This document shows positions 1 to 12,151 of a stretch of 64,000 bases of DNA, piece by piece. The stretch is from contig NW_019773759.1 in the NCBI RefSeq assembly GCF_001039355.2, positions 438,852 to 502,851 of the forward strand. The letters run 5' to 3'. The notes under the pieces are model-generated. The model made no database searches and was not told the DNA's origin. It saw nothing but the letters and a program-made list of their open reading frames with translations. The stretch's first letter is position 1. Each line of letters opens with the position of its first letter. This DNA comes from Lingula anatina. Its lineage: Eukaryota > Brachiopoda > Lingulata > Lingulida > Lingulidae. Made by a program: the position numbers and the translations under genes.

Positions 1-44
<44 letters not shown>
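1..44. repeat. Poly-T run at window edge
   Basis: The first 44 bases are all T. This is a simple homopolymer at the boundary of the window. It could be a contig end or the A-tail of a minus-strand retroelement lying outside the window; the sequence does not decide. Confidence 0.9.
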
Positions 45-45
<1 letters not shown>

Positions 46-198
46 TTATAGTATGGTTTTAGTCAGAGCATAAAATCATAACATGCGAGAGATCTTTTCA
101 CAGAGTTATCACATGAATTTGCAATAAAATTTGGAATATTCAATTTATTATTATTTAATTTTTGTTTCATGGAACACATACAGAAAGTTAAAAATCAT

Positions 199-470
199 TT
201 GTAAGGCAAATTTTTGCGCTGCATCTGCTCTACCAATACCGTTGTAAGTTATCACCAGAGTGCATCATTTTTCAGTGATATTTAGGAAAGAGTCGTTAAA
301 GCGTATGCTTAAAGAATTTATGAACATTTGCAGGAGGCATTTTCAATTAATTTTTATTTTACTTTCTCCTCATTGAACAGATACAATTTTTTTTTTTAAT
401 TTTAATTTGGCTCTATTTGCAAGGCGAATTTTCGTGCTGCTACTGCTCTAACGGTACCATTGCAAACTAG
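199..470 (+). repeat. Two diverged copies of a ~50-bp unit
   Basis: Positions about 199-248 and 416-468 read almost the same: a TTTGYAAGGC start, a GCTGC core, a CTGCTCTA segment, then a near-inverted ending (TTGTAA or TTGCAA). The second copy abuts the MITE that starts at 467. This may be a small repeat interrupted by AT-rich spacer; no family is recognised. Confidence 0.5.
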
Positions 471-705
471 AAAAGCACTCCGAGAGCGCAGATCTCCGCC
501 AAGGCAGCGATTTTTGATTATTATTGATTATTGATTGAAGAGACTAATCATCTCTTCCTTGGCCCACTTCTGACAGTTCCTGAAAATTTCATCAAAATCG
601 GTCCATAACTATTTGAGTTATGTTGATGACAAACAAACAAACAAACAAACAAACAAACAGACAGTCAAACAGGGGTGAAAACATTACCTCCTTGGCGGAG
701 GTAAC
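467..705 (-). mobile_element. MITE-like element with CCTTGGCGGAGGT ends
   Basis: The element runs in reverse from CTAG at 467 to GGCGGAGGT near 702. It carries a (CAAA)n tract near 632-660 and the core phrase AATTTCATCAAAATCGG. The same element lies in forward orientation at 53074-53335 and 54386-54639, with a piece at 50626-50682. Its ends contain the complementary phrases CCGCCAAGG and CCTTGGCGG, so it behaves as a non-autonomous inverted-repeat element. It has no coding capacity; the 60-codon frame across it is a by-product of the CAAA repeat. Very similar elements are common in marine invertebrate genomes (general knowledge, not checked here). Confidence 0.7.
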
Positions 706-1311
706 TAACACATTTTCAATGATATTTTGGACAGGGCTGTTAAGATGTAAGTTGAAAAGAAATACTATTTTAGGTGTCCTAAACGATAACTGCCGTTTGT
801 AATATCGAGTTGTGGTTTGTGATTACAAATACTGAAATCACTGGGCATGGATAATATTTCCCATGCGCTTGACATTTTATGAATACACCAAACCTTTGTT
901 CAAAGGAGGCAACTTCATGAAGCATGAATTGAATAAAGCATATTTTTCACACTAAATGGCGGTCTTTAGTCACCTTAGACTTTTGACACATTTTACAGCA
1001 CACTGCAACTCTGTATATATTTTATTATATATTTGATAACATACAGTCATATGTTTACTTACACCAAGAATGAGATGCACTGGGATGTAGAGACTAAATT
1101 GACAATTTCAGGCGAATGATGATCGATTTGCTGCAGACGACACATTAGGCCTACTGAATCTAAAGGAGACAAAGCCTAGGTCTTCGGGTAGAATATTGTA
1201 TTTAGTAGTAGTCAGTCTTCTTGTGGAATGGGAGAAAGAAAAAGTTTAAATTATATAAAGATCCCCCTCAAAAAAGGTTATTTTTTAAAATCACCTTGGG
1301 GGTGGGGCAAC

Positions 1312-1347
1312 TGCCCCCCCCCCGGCCCCCCCCCCGCCCCCCCCCCA
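1312..1347. repeat. C-rich homopolymer tract
   Basis: A nearly continuous run of C, broken by GG and single G, ends in a short A-run. Similar long C or G runs recur through the window (2602-2646, 7832-7849, 17202-17219, 25370-25394, 27812-27830, 33147-33164, 60979-60994, 63888-63904). Confidence 0.9.
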
Positions 1348-2586
1348 AAAAAAAGCCTAAGGTCCTTGTGGTGAGCTCGATTCAGAAATGATGCTTAATA
1401 TATATACACTTTTTTCAAATTTATCTTTAAAGGCATTAAGTGAAAATGGAAGTAGGCTACATGTTTAACATTTTTTTCTCCTTTCTCCTGTTATATATTC
1501 AGAAAGAGTGGAGTTGAAATGAGATGTCATAACTTTTGAAAATAAAGGAAAATCGGATTGATTGCATACATTGACTCTTAACTTTTCCACCTCAAACCTG
1601 CATGAAACATCGTTTAGAAAGTAATACCCCACAATAAAATTAAGTTTTTTTTTCTGAACTCACAATGTGAAAATTGCATATTGCGTTCTTTAGGCTCATC
1701 TATAGCAATGTAGTGACTTGGCTGTCTTCTCAACCACAATCACCGCTGTAACATCTGCTGTGACCGTAAACTTTAATCTGAATAGTAAACCAGTGAAAGA
1801 ATATTTGCTGTTATTTAATTGATAGGTAGCAGAGAATAGCAGAACCGTGATAAGCCTTTAGAGGCTGCAGGTGCAGTTTTTTTTTCTTAGGTAATATCTT
1901 GCGGCGTTTATTTTTGATTTGGGATTTGAAGAATAAACGTTGGGAGTTCAAGTGTTTGAAGAGGGGTCAATATTATTTTTTAACTAAAAATAAATAAACA
2001 AACAAATAAATAAATAATCAATAAAAGTTTAATCGGAGCACTAGTTAATTAGCTTTACTAGCCATTTTATATTTGTTTAAAAGATTTCGGCATGTTAGAG
2101 TCAAATATGTCAGCGCCTTGCGACGTCTAGACCAGAAGACATAATAATAAAAGAAGACTCTTCATTCCGTTCTACTCGCTTAGAGGCGTACTGAAAGACA
2201 GTTCAATGACATACAAAACAAATTCCTTCAAATTGGACTTTGAACCCCGTCTGTTATTGTGTCGACTTTTTATACTTTCCGCTCACTGATTTCTTTTGCT
2301 TTGCTTTTCCCTGCAGACCTGCTTAGGAATAATTTGTGCGTTTTGCAGAGAAAAGTGTTGTCGACCGCCAAAGTCGACATACGGTGTGACTTTCTTTGTT
2401 TTCTGTCCGCCTTCTGATTAATAAGTTGTTTTTTATCCTATTTTATTTTCTGTAATACCCAATTTCCTTTTCACTATCCTTCTATTCGCGGCCTTACGTC
2501 ATCTGAATAGATAAACCCTATCCCTCACTAAATTTTTATTGATGCCTTACTAAACCCAGGCTAATAACTATTCAATTTCATAAAGT

Positions 2587-2646
2587 TCTTGTAGCTAGTA
2601 TGCCCTTTTTTTTTTTTTTTGGGGGGGGGGGGGGGGGGAGGGGGGC
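2587..2646. repeat. T-run joined to G-run
   Basis: About 16 T are followed directly by about 19 G and then GA-interrupted G. This is a simple-sequence tract with length-polymorphic potential; the G-run could form quadruplexes. Confidence 0.9.
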
Positions 2647-3034
2647 GACGTGACTGCCCCTGGGATATACTCAACTACGATACTATTCCTCCAATTTGAG
2701 AATAGCAAGAATTCTTTTCGCAAGCTTTCATCTTTTCTGTACTACATGTAATGTTGCACGTTTTGGGGTTTAAGCACAGAAGCCAGCTGATATAAAGCAG
2801 GCCTAGCAGATAACAATCACTCCAAAAAATCTGTCAAAGATCCATTTTTCGGGTCGCTGTAATATGAGCGACACCCTGATTTTCATTCACTACGACAACC
2901 TCGCACTTGATTGCACGTTCACTCGTCTAGAGCCAAGATAAACATTGCCGTGTTGATTAACCTCTTCATTTCATCCCTCTCTACAGGGAAATATAATCTA
3001 CCAGAAAATCTTAATGAGACGACACCCAACCTTC

Positions 3035-3134
3035 TATATAGGATACCTGAACAGTGTGCATTATGAGATGTGTGTGTCACCCGCGGTGACTGTGACACTC
3101 AGGGTGCTCCTCGCTGAGACTTGACCTTTGACCC
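3035..3134 (+). promoter_or_regulatory. Putative promoter/5' region of the EMI gene
   Basis: A TATATAGG box-like string sits at 3035-3042. About 80 bases downstream, 3122-3134 reads TGACCTTTGACCC. Reversed, this is GGGTCA-A-AGGTCA, a perfect DR1 arrangement of the kind bound by HNF4, RXR heterodimers and COUP-TF receptors (family knowledge). The region is richer in GC and CpG than its surroundings. The transcription start is not established; if the TATA-like string is used it would fall near 3065. Confidence 0.4.
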
Positions 3135-3545
3135 GTTGGAGATTCCGGGCCTCGCTGTGACGTTGGAGGCTTTTCCCGAGTTCGCCAGTCGCCGCGTGCA
3201 ACCGGAGTAGTAGGAGTTAGTAAGTTAAACACGGTGTTCGAATCCGACGCCGGGTGACACAGTAAGTGCAACAGAGCGAAGGCAAAACTACTGTTCCGGC
3301 GGAAAAGACACCAGATCTGTTCAGAATTGAGACGGACTGGACGAAGCCGGTAAAGCTCGGATTTAGAAGGCCTACTGGATGGATTAACAAGCGAAGAAGG
3401 GGTAACTTCAAACGTGCATTGTTTTTGTGCAGGGATTCGTTCAGTTTGGAATTTCACCGGTCGGCAGCCGTTCGACCAGCTGAGCTCAGTTTTAATCTTC
3501 AAGACAGTGTTTCTTCAACCGGTCAGGGATATTTAAAGCTTCAGG

Positions 3546-3652
3546 ATGGAAGTCTTGACTTTGTGTGCACAATTTGTGCTCTTTGTCTTATTTTTCTGCA
3601 GGGAAATTACAGCGATGGGGAACAGAATCGGAATGGGACTTGCCCCAGGAAT
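3546..3652 (+). CDS. EMI-domain secreted protein, exon 1 (signal peptide)
   Basis: This exon codes for the first 35 residues plus two bases of codon 36. The ATG at 3546 is the first Met after an in-frame TAA at 3534-3536. The protein starts MEVLTLCAQFVLFVLFFC, a typical hydrophobic signal-peptide core, then REITA, giving a plausible cleavage after Ala-23. The donor at 3653 is a perfect GTAAGT. The split codon AT|G joins exon 2 to give Met followed by PNVC, the usual entry into an EMI domain, so splice phase (2) and frame agree. The 5' UTR probably lies at about 3065-3545. It holds minimal upstream ORFs (ATG GAT TAA at 3379, and a nine-codon frame at about 3063). The signal peptide implies a secreted or type-I membrane protein. 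The assignment to the downstream EMI exons is inferred from phase, frame and order. Confidence 0.68.
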
Positions 3653-4895
3653 GTAAGTAGTTGTAAAATTTGTCACTTAATTGTTCTGACTGTAAACAGT
3701 GCTATATCGGATTTTAGACGCGTTACAATGTGCTACATTGTGCTAGTCTAATTGATTTCACCAAGTTCAACTTGACAAAGCTAGAATCAAAGTTGAAAAC
3801 TTAACTCCCTGGAAATATAACAATTACAACTTATTCCGAGTCTCTCATTCAATCTTTGAATACTTATAACTTTTCCCCACCCTCTTTCCAAACTTAGACT
3901 GAAGACAAAAATAGCAGTTAAACATTTCCTCCAAAATCATCCGTGGTGTTGGTTGCATGTTAGCACAGTATGTGATGCTTTTCACACCCAGCCTCTACTA
4001 GCTCTCATTTCTTTTGTAAAAAGCAACTCAAACCCAACACACTCCAAGCATGGCATGTGCGAAAAGAAAGAAAAATGTAAACCAGATTGTACCCTTGTGA
4101 AAGGCAAAACAGGGAGGTACAAACAGAACCCATTATACCGAAGCGAGTTAAAAATGTTGGTGTTTTTTCGCATACATAGACTCATTGTTGCCTGGGCATT
4201 CCTTCGTATTCACGTTGCATGGTATTAGTTTCTACAATAACTCCTCCATGTTGTTGTACCTGTATAACGCTAGGGCAGATATATTGAGGTGAAAATCAGT
4301 CCCCCTTGCTCCCGTGTAATGATTACAATAAACATAAACAACCCGGGGTGGGGGATTATTGGCTGGATGCATTACACTGTTTTCCCCAACACTTCAGTGT
4401 AGATGGGGATTAAATACGTATAAAATGCACTCCGTCTGCAGGCTGCCAGCTGTTTAAATTTCACTGTGCCAGTCAGGAGGCCAATTTCTACCCCTCCCCC
4501 TCCCCCCTCTTAAAGTCTACACAAGAATTTTAAAGAAAAGCTGCAAAATGTAAACGTCAGATTAGGAAGCAGTTTTTATGAGTTAACATCAGCAGTGTTT
4601 ATTCTATAATGGGAATCATTATAGTTTACAGTAATAGTCCTACAGATAAAAAGAAGCCAATAAAAAACTGAAGGTCTTCCTAAGCAGGTCTTTCCATAAT
4701 GACCTCTATTATTTATATGCTCTTATGTGAACTGCAGTCTCTGAGCTGATCTTTCAGCATAGTGTAAATCAAATGTTTTAAAATTCTTATATAAGGTTGG
4801 ACATGGATAAGTACACAAATGCTAAAATGAAGGGATTAAAAAATGAGTTATTTTAAGAAGAAATCAAACTGACAGTGCGTAGGAGTTTTCAGTAA

Positions 4896-5152
4896 GGCTT
4901 CGTTCACATGCAATGTCTATTTTCTAAATTCTATTTTCTATTTGCGGCATGTCTTATGATCACGGTCTGTGCACTGAATATCCCGCCGCGTAATTACTGG
5001 CAGCGCGAGCCAGTTACTATAAGTAACTATAAGTAACTGGCTCGCGCTGCCAGTAATTACCTGGCGGGATATTCAGTGCACAGACCGTGATCATAAGATA
5101 GCGCGAATAGAAAATAGAATTTAGAAAATAGACATTGCATGTGAACGAAGCC
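4896..5152. mobile_element. 257-bp near-perfect hairpin MITE, TAA target duplication
   Basis: The whole segment folds on itself. The left arm from GGCTTCGTTCACATG is mirrored by the right arm ending CATGTGAACGAAGCC. The arms are about 124 bases each with few mismatches, around a small ACTATAAGT-type centre. TAA lies directly outside both ends (4893-4895 and 5153-5155). A three-base TWA target duplication is the hallmark of PIF/Harbinger elements (family knowledge). It has no coding content and looks relatively young because the arms match so well. Confidence 0.8.
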
Positions 5153-6743
5153 TAAAAGTACACATGGAAAGCAGTGTAGTCAGAAAGAGCATTATATGTT
5201 GAAGGGGCCCTATAGAAGTAGTGGAGTGAGATTCCTGTGTCGCCAGTTTGACAGTTCCTCTAACTGGCAAGTAGTGGATTGTTATTTCAGTTTCTGCAAT
5301 CTCGGGCTTTAAGATCGGCCAAAACAGTCAACTGTGGATTACCGTGGCCTTGATTAGTACTGACAAGTTTAAGGGAGACTTTAATTAGATTTCGATTGCT
5401 AAAGCCAGAGATCTCCAGTCCAATGTGGAAACTGATTCTGCCCAGGAAAATTTGAGATAAATTAGATTTCTTGCAAGTACATAATACAGTGTATAGTGAA
5501 GTCTGTTTAAACTGACTCAATGGGTGAAAAGTAAAGATATATTAGATTTCTCTGGGAGTACAAAACTGAACAGTTGATTTTGGAAACTGATGTTGGATAC
5601 TGAATTGGACCAAGATAACTTCCCTTCCATGATTGGTATTAGTCTTGTTCACTTGTGTTCATTCAAAGCGAATTTAAATCGGTCTCCCTGAGGGATTTCA
5701 TTTAGTAATAATTAAGTGAAAACCAATTATTAACACTAACAAATATGGTTTTGATATGATGCCCATGGAGTCTTTCTGAGTATATCAGTCTGATTACAAT
5801 TTACTTATACTTTTGACACCATTTAGACCGAATTAGGTTGGTTTTCATTAAGACCAATGGGCACAGAACCTGGGATGCTGTTATGCAATCACAAGCTGAT
5901 TTTAGAAAAATGATTCAGATCCAGAAAATTTCTGCTGAAATATTTCAATTTGTAATAGGAGCAAGGCTTCACTACATGGGTGAATTACAGGCACTGTGTG
6001 AAAATAGATAGATAAACAAACAAACAAACAATAGCCTCAGTAAATAAAGCTATAGGGTTGCAGTGGTCCGAGTGAAATGTAAATATTTGTGTCACTGCTC
6101 TGATGGGGTGGTGATTTTTCATGGATTTTTCTTTTGATTAAAAAAAATCCTTCTGGAATGCTATCAACCACTAACAGACTGTGAAAAAGTTTATAATAAG
6201 TTCTTTCGGTGACTAAAAAGGGAGAAATTACCAAATAGTTACTACAGATGATGATTAAAAATGAATGAATTTTGTAATTTTTTTAACTTCAATCTCCTGA
6301 TTTTGTATTTATTTACAGGTAGAAATTTTACTCATTATCTTTGACCCACTGTGTCAATCTGCAATTTAATGGACATTGTATTTGCTGTCCCTATCCCGCT
6401 TTCAAAGGAAGCCGAACATAACAGCAATGTGTACTGTGCAAAATGGGATCTTAACTTTTCAAGAAATAATTGTTTGTCGTTTGTTATTTGCATCTGTATA
6501 GCAATGCCCATTAGTGGTTGAGTTATGGCCACGGAGGCACTGTTTGATTCAAAACTTGATGCCTCTCAACAATTGGATCTGGTTTTCCGCAAAAATGAGG
6601 GCCTGCGACAGAGTGTGAACAACACCTTGATAACAGCCAAGAAACGTGCTGGTCATGCTCTGGTTTCAGTTAGAAGGCTGTGTTACCCTGAGTTTCACAG
6701 ATAGTGTTTAACTGTTAGTTGTAGCCTGGAAGGGGATGGCAGA

Positions 6744-6928
6744 GGGCACATTCAGAACAGCAGACTAATAGATCCACGGATCAGATATGGCTGACTCACT
6801 TGGATGCTTGTTGGGTAATTCCCGTGGGGAATCTATTCAATGTCTAATTAGGAATTAAGCGGCAAGCTTTTTAGTGACTCACCATATTTGATCCACAGAT
6901 CTGTTAGTCCACTGTTCTGAATGTGCTC
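6744..6928. mobile_element. Inverted-repeat MITE, ATTCAGAAC family, copy 1
   Basis: The left end GGGCACATTCAGAAC is matched by the right end GTTCTGAATGTGCTC. Internally, AGATCCACGGATCAGATATGG mirrors CCATATTTGATCCACAGATCT. It belongs to the same family as 41978-42181 and the partial copies near 12700 and 47439. Odd flanks: GGAAGGGGATGGCAGAG on the left and GGAAGGGATGGCTGAG on the right form a longer direct repeat than a normal 3-base target duplication. Confidence 0.7.
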
Positions 6929-7931
6929 TGGGAAGGGATGGCTGAGGCATGCTGGGAATAGAGCAGAGTTTCCAGTGATCTCGGAACCTCAGGGTGGGGT
7001 GAGTGGGGTGGGGATGGGGTAGTTTCTTTTTCTTCTTTCATGCAGGTCACAAGTTATGTTGACTCTGTATAGCATCTGCCTTGCACTTGGGACTAATGAA
7101 TTCCAAGTTGTCTTCGGTTGAAGACTAAAAATTTAGTCTACTTCGAATCAGTTACAGTAGCAGTATACTGCATAGGTGTCCAGCCTGCTTCACAATAAAG
7201 AGGGCTTATTTTAGTCAGATAGTAACTTCATATTCAAGATGTCAGTTTAAATTTGATTACTTTACCCCATGCTGTGAACTCCTGTATAATGCAATCAACT
7301 TATAATTTGTCTTGTAAATATGTAAGGGAATGAACTACCAGCACAAGTTGGGGAGAACAATATAAAGACTTGTAAATAGAGGAAATAGGAAATACTTTCT
7401 GGTTTTAGTGTCTAATGTGGTATGTCATTGGGTAGAAATAGCGGCTTTTCTGTAGGCATGTTGACACTGTGTGTTAGCAGTGTTTGCGCACCCAAGTGGC
7501 ACAAATAGAGAGGTGTTATCAAACAAGCCATTGCTGAGGAAATACTAGTGTTTAACTGACTATTTGCATTACATGTGTGGTCTATGAGGCAGTGGCTGAT
7601 GTAGGGGGCCTGGGTGTAGGGGGGTGGGGTGTGTCCTGACCCCCCCCCTTTTGGTGTCAGGAAAATATCATACCAATAATCCTCTCTTAATATTAGAATT
7701 CTGAAAACTGAATCATAGTTCTAAACTGCACAAAATGGCACTGTTTGGCCCCAAAACACCAAGCCCACACCAAGGGGGCAAGGGTTGGCTTTGCATCCAA
7801 GGCCTGTCATTCTTAAAAAGAAACTGGACCCTCCCCCCCCCCCCCCTTCAAATAATCCTGGATCTTCCCCTGTGAGACATTGCTCTGAATAGCAATTTTG
7901 GGAAATATGGTGTGAGAGAGCGTGAATATGA

Positions 7932-8002
7932 ATGTGTGTGTGTGTGTGCATGTGTGTGTATATGTATGTGTGTGTGTGTGTGAGTGTGTGTGTGTGTGTG
8001 TG
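7932..8002. repeat. TG microsatellite
   Basis: Imperfect (TG)n with CA, TATA and GA interruptions. The histidine/threonine-rich reading frames on the minus strand here are translations of the repeat and are not genes. Confidence 0.95.
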
Positions 8003-9216
8003 AGGGGAGGGTGGAGTGATTCACCATGAAATAATACAATTGGAATCAAAGTTATTTCTTTTTGGAAAGAAAACAAATCTCTGTGTGAAGATAAAATAGA
8101 GTCATGAAGCCAAAATAGAGTCATGAAGCCACAGACCCCCAACCAAGCAATAAATTTTCGGAAGTATTTTATCATTAATGGAACAATATCTGTTTGTGGA
8201 AATTTTGGTGATAGACTGCAGAAATGTGGTGCATTAACTCAAGATTGATGGAGAGGAAAACACAGGGGTAAAGGCAACATTACAGTCTTATATTATCACA
8301 CCTTATAATGAGGGGTGTTAGGTTCTCCTAATCACTCTTTCTAGAGATTCACATAATGACGGGTATCAGAAGTATGTCACACCTCCTCTGACAGGCGACA
8401 GTGCTGTTCAGGTCAGAAAATGTTGGAATTAGATATTATCTGGGTCTGGATAGGTTGATCTTGTGTTCCTAATGAAAAAGAATTAAATATCTGACACTTT
8501 TCATTGAGAAAACTTTGGAAGTCATATTCAAACCCTGTGCTTTTCAAGGCAAAAGAAGTTGTCTTTCAGAAGTTTTCTTGTATTTGTGTGCACATCGTGG
8601 ATTAATGGAATCAAATTTGGGTTATTGTAATTAACTTGTTTGTTATTCAGGCTAACCTTGTGCCCTATGAATCTTGCAATTTATATCTAAATTTTAGGCT
8701 GAATGTAGACAGACTACTCAAGTACAGGAAAACCCCATAGACATTGTTACTAAGTGACAGTCTATTGAAGTAAATTAACTATGGACCTGAAACACCCACT
8801 ATTTATTTCACTTTATAAAACAGGTGCAATATTTCATTTAATTGGTCTGCTACTGATTTATCTTGGGTCAAAATATACTAAAAGTGTCATCTCAAAGTTA
8901 AGACCAACTTTTGATTAGATCAACAGTAAAGAAAGCCCCTAGTCTCCTCGTACTCCTGTTGTAAAGTGCATACAACTTGCTTAAGAGTTTTTTCACACTC
9001 ACTAATAATCCCACCTATTCAATGGAGGTCGTAATTCTGATAGGCATGTGGTGATAATCTACACATCAAAAAGATTGAGGTGTATTCAGATATGAAAAAC
9101 ACATTTTTGTGATAACCAATTTTACCCGAGTTAATCCTTCCTTATCTGGAGGAGCGTTGTCTAGTATTAATTGAAGTCTGGGGCGGAGTGTGCTAGTGTA
9201 CACTGTAAAATTTTCA

Positions 9217-9465
9217 CAGGCCTTATGAACGGATTAGACCTTTACTATCACAACCTGCAGAACGTTTAGCACTAACACCCACATAACCCACAAATTAACC
9301 AGCACTACCAGAACAGATAAATGTTAGTGCTTGGTATCACTTTATTGGTGCTAAATAATTGTATGGTGGTTTGGCTAAATCATGGATTTTGTGCTTAATA
9401 TGGGCCTTAGTACTATAAGATCTGCAGGTAGTGCTAGATAATACCTAATCCATTTATAAGGCCTG
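9217..9465. mobile_element. Inverted-repeat element, CAGGCCTTAT ends
   Basis: The left end CAGGCCTTATGAACGGATTAG is mirrored by the right end CTAATCCATTTATAAGGCCTG. Further inward, AACCTGCAG near 9254 is matched by CTGCAGGT near 9422. It is about 249 bp with no reading frame, consistent with a degenerate MITE. A target duplication was not clear. Confidence 0.6.
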
Positions 9466-10710
9466 AAGTCACAGAAGTGCATTTTAGACCGACACGATTT
9501 ATTTCAGTTTGGCTGACAAAAAGATAATGTCAATAATGCTGTCTTTTTTTTTTAATGGGTCAGACAGGGATGAGGCATATGTCAAAATCTAGATGCCAAG
9601 TGGGATTAAAAATTTGATGTCTACAGGTGTACTGAATTTATTTAATGACAGTTTTATAACAGAATTAGTTGACACGACGTGATTTGACTCAGACTGCCTG
9701 ACTTTGTGCCTGGATTCCGCCCCCCCCCCATTCTATCTCTCTTGTAATACACTAAAGACAATTAATTATCCAGTCTTTCATGTAAGAAATTTCAAAATAG
9801 CTCCCATATAGGTTCAGTTTTCTGCAGCATCTTGCTACCCCATGTTATTTTTTTTCATAGGCATTAAAACAGTAATCATTTATGTCCCAATACTTATATA
9901 TTTGACTACATTGATCTGATGACTGAACACTGACATGCATTTCAAAGTTAAGTCCTTAATGCTAGTCATCCAGCATTTTAAACTCAAATATTGATAATTA
10001 GCTTCATAAAAAGTTGACAATGCATGTTATTTATTATTCATGCTTATAGTGTATTGGGGAGTTATAAGAATCTGTCAGTGAGTCCCACGCATTAGAATGA
10101 GATTTCTTTCTTTTTTTTATTTTGATAGTCGTCAAACCAGAATTGGTGATTATCGCCATATTTTACATGAATTTACCACATTAACTGAAAGAGGATCAGC
10201 CATGCAGAGACCAAATTCACCATATAGCTCCCAGATGAAAGGCTTGTCAGTTTTTGCCCTTTGGGCCTTGTAGAATTTTAATTTGGAAGCACCCATATGG
10301 TTTTATGCATGCTGCACAGCAGAAAAACCACCATGCCTTTTAAAATTGAGGTCCAGTCTGACCATCAAAGTCATCAACTGACCCCATTCCCTAGCTGAAT
10401 GGGTTGACCAGTTCCTTTCAGATGAGGGTTAGCGTGTGCTGGACATCACAACAAGGACTGACTGCCCTGGAGAGGGAGTGACCTATTTGTGACAGAGTGA
10501 TGGACCCAGTTTCTGACTTCATATTTATTGAATACCTGAAATATTTGTACTACTATGCTATGTAGTGTAGTTTTGGTATGATATTAGATTGAGAGAGTAA
10601 TATATTTTCAGAGTTAAATTTTGATTCATTCATCTAAGTGGGTGTGATTTGACAAATTGGGTATTTTTCCTCTAACCAAAATTAACAAAAACAGATCAAA
10701 TACTAGTAGT

Positions 10711-10712
10711 AG

Positions 10713-10756
<44 letters not shown>
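10711..10756. repeat. TAA trinucleotide microsatellite
   Basis: A run of (TAA)n about 13 units long, followed by TGATGG/ATGATA variants to about 10795. The isoleucine-rich minus-strand frame here is a repeat artefact. Confidence 0.95.
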
Positions 10757-10757
<1 letters not shown>

Positions 10758-12117
10758 TGGTGATTATAATGATAATGATAATGTAAATGATAATAATAGA
10801 ATGCTTAGGAGGAGCCATCAACTTTCTTAAGAACAGAAGAAGTTTGAAGTGTAATTTGAAAGACTGAAACAGGTTGCTTGACCTCTGCCGCTTTCCAAAT
10901 AATACCAGCAAGTCAAGTGTGACAACAGCTGGTCATAGTCTTGATGATATCACTTGATAGTTATATTACTTAGCATTTGATATATAACTGGATGTCCAAA
11001 AGAGTCGGGGGGGGGGGGAGATAGGAGATATCTTGTATAACCCCATTGTCAGAAGATGTCAATTTAAATACCTGGTCTATGTTAGGCTTGGTGTGAATGC
11101 GACCTGCCAATGACAATCTTGACAGCTTTCCCTTCAAATAGGTAATATCGGGTCTCCTCTTATGAACACAATACCGGTAACGACAGGCACTTCTGTCTAC
11201 AGATGAACAGCACTTAAAGGACACTTCTATCTTGAAGCTGATCTCCAAAATCATAAAGAAATCCCATTTAATTCCATCTTGATATGACGAAAACAGGATG
11301 ACAGCTGAGTAGTTGGTGGATTCAGTACTCTAACAGCTATGTTGATCAAAATGGAGATAAATAAGATGCCATTTTATGGGTAATTCTATTGTTGACAGAA
11401 GTCATAATGGGTAACTGCTGTGATTTTTAGCCATTATGTCTGTGTTGGAATGTATTGTGACAAGTTAGAGACAGGTCTAGATTTTAGGATCCGTGGTTGC
11501 AGGGGTAGTGCTGGGGGGGGGGGTAGCTGTGTTTAAGATGCACTTCTTTTATAAAAATCTAGTTGAATTCCATAATGAATAGTGACACTTCAGCCTTTTT
11601 TAGCTTCAGGAACAATGAGGGATTTTGACATTTCTAAAAAATTTCGAGAAGAATCTAGTATGTATGACGTGTACTAGTAAGTGTATTTTGATGAGATTGT
11701 CTTACTGTATTGAAGTTACTTGGTCAGAGATATTATTACTCACATGCAAATGAGACTTCAGTGTCCTGTTATGAACTTAAAATGTCCACTCCTGCACTAT
11801 ATCACATAAAGTCTAGGTTACTTCAGTACAGGGTTTTTGGTTGTTCAAATAAATGGACACTGTGTAAGGCAAATAAATCACTGAACTGGTCAAGATTAGC
11901 AGTGGTAAACTGTCCAGTTAGTAATATATTAGGGTTGGTTGCTGGTCACTTCCTTCGTCCCTGTGGGCCCTCTCTCTAATACAGGGTGGATGCTCTTCCT
12001 GCTTTTTTTTATTTTGTCAGTGATAAAACATTTCCTTTCCTGTGAAAGTGACTTGGCTTGTCGAGTGCATCTTAATATTTTTGTCAGTGTTTATGTTTGT
12101 GGTGAGGAATTTGAAGT

Positions 12118-12118
<1 letters not shown>

Positions 12119-12148
<30 letters not shown>
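12119..12148. repeat. TG microsatellite
   Basis: (GT)n of about 15 units inside intron 1, about 330 bases before exon 2. Confidence 0.95.

Positions 12149-12151
<3 letters not shown>

Larger units (their letters stand above)
706..3030. other. Upstream non-coding region
   Basis: No exon with a convincing reading frame and splice borders was seen. The stretch is AT-rich and holds a C-rich homopolymer cluster (about 1312-1347) and a T-run joined to a G-run (about 2587-2646). A segment at 2140-2400 is somewhat more CpG-containing and has an acceptor-like pyrimidine tract with CAG near 2314, but no coding frame follows it. Confidence 0.6.

Noticed and set aside
3231-3255. GTTCGAATCC resembling a tRNA T-loop
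   Set aside because: The flanking bases do not form the 5-bp T stem and no acceptor, D or anticodon arms are visible.
3266-3751. 161-codon + strand frame (and overlapping 141-codon minus frame) across the first exon
   Set aside because: The + frame opens on GTG with no ATG until near its end, and reading it into exon 2 does not give the EMI sequence. Both are by-products of a GC-richer stretch. The ATG at 3546 in the other frame gives a signal peptide and correct splice phase.
7721-8175. Minus-strand frames rich in His and Thr
   Set aside because: Translations of the TG microsatellite.
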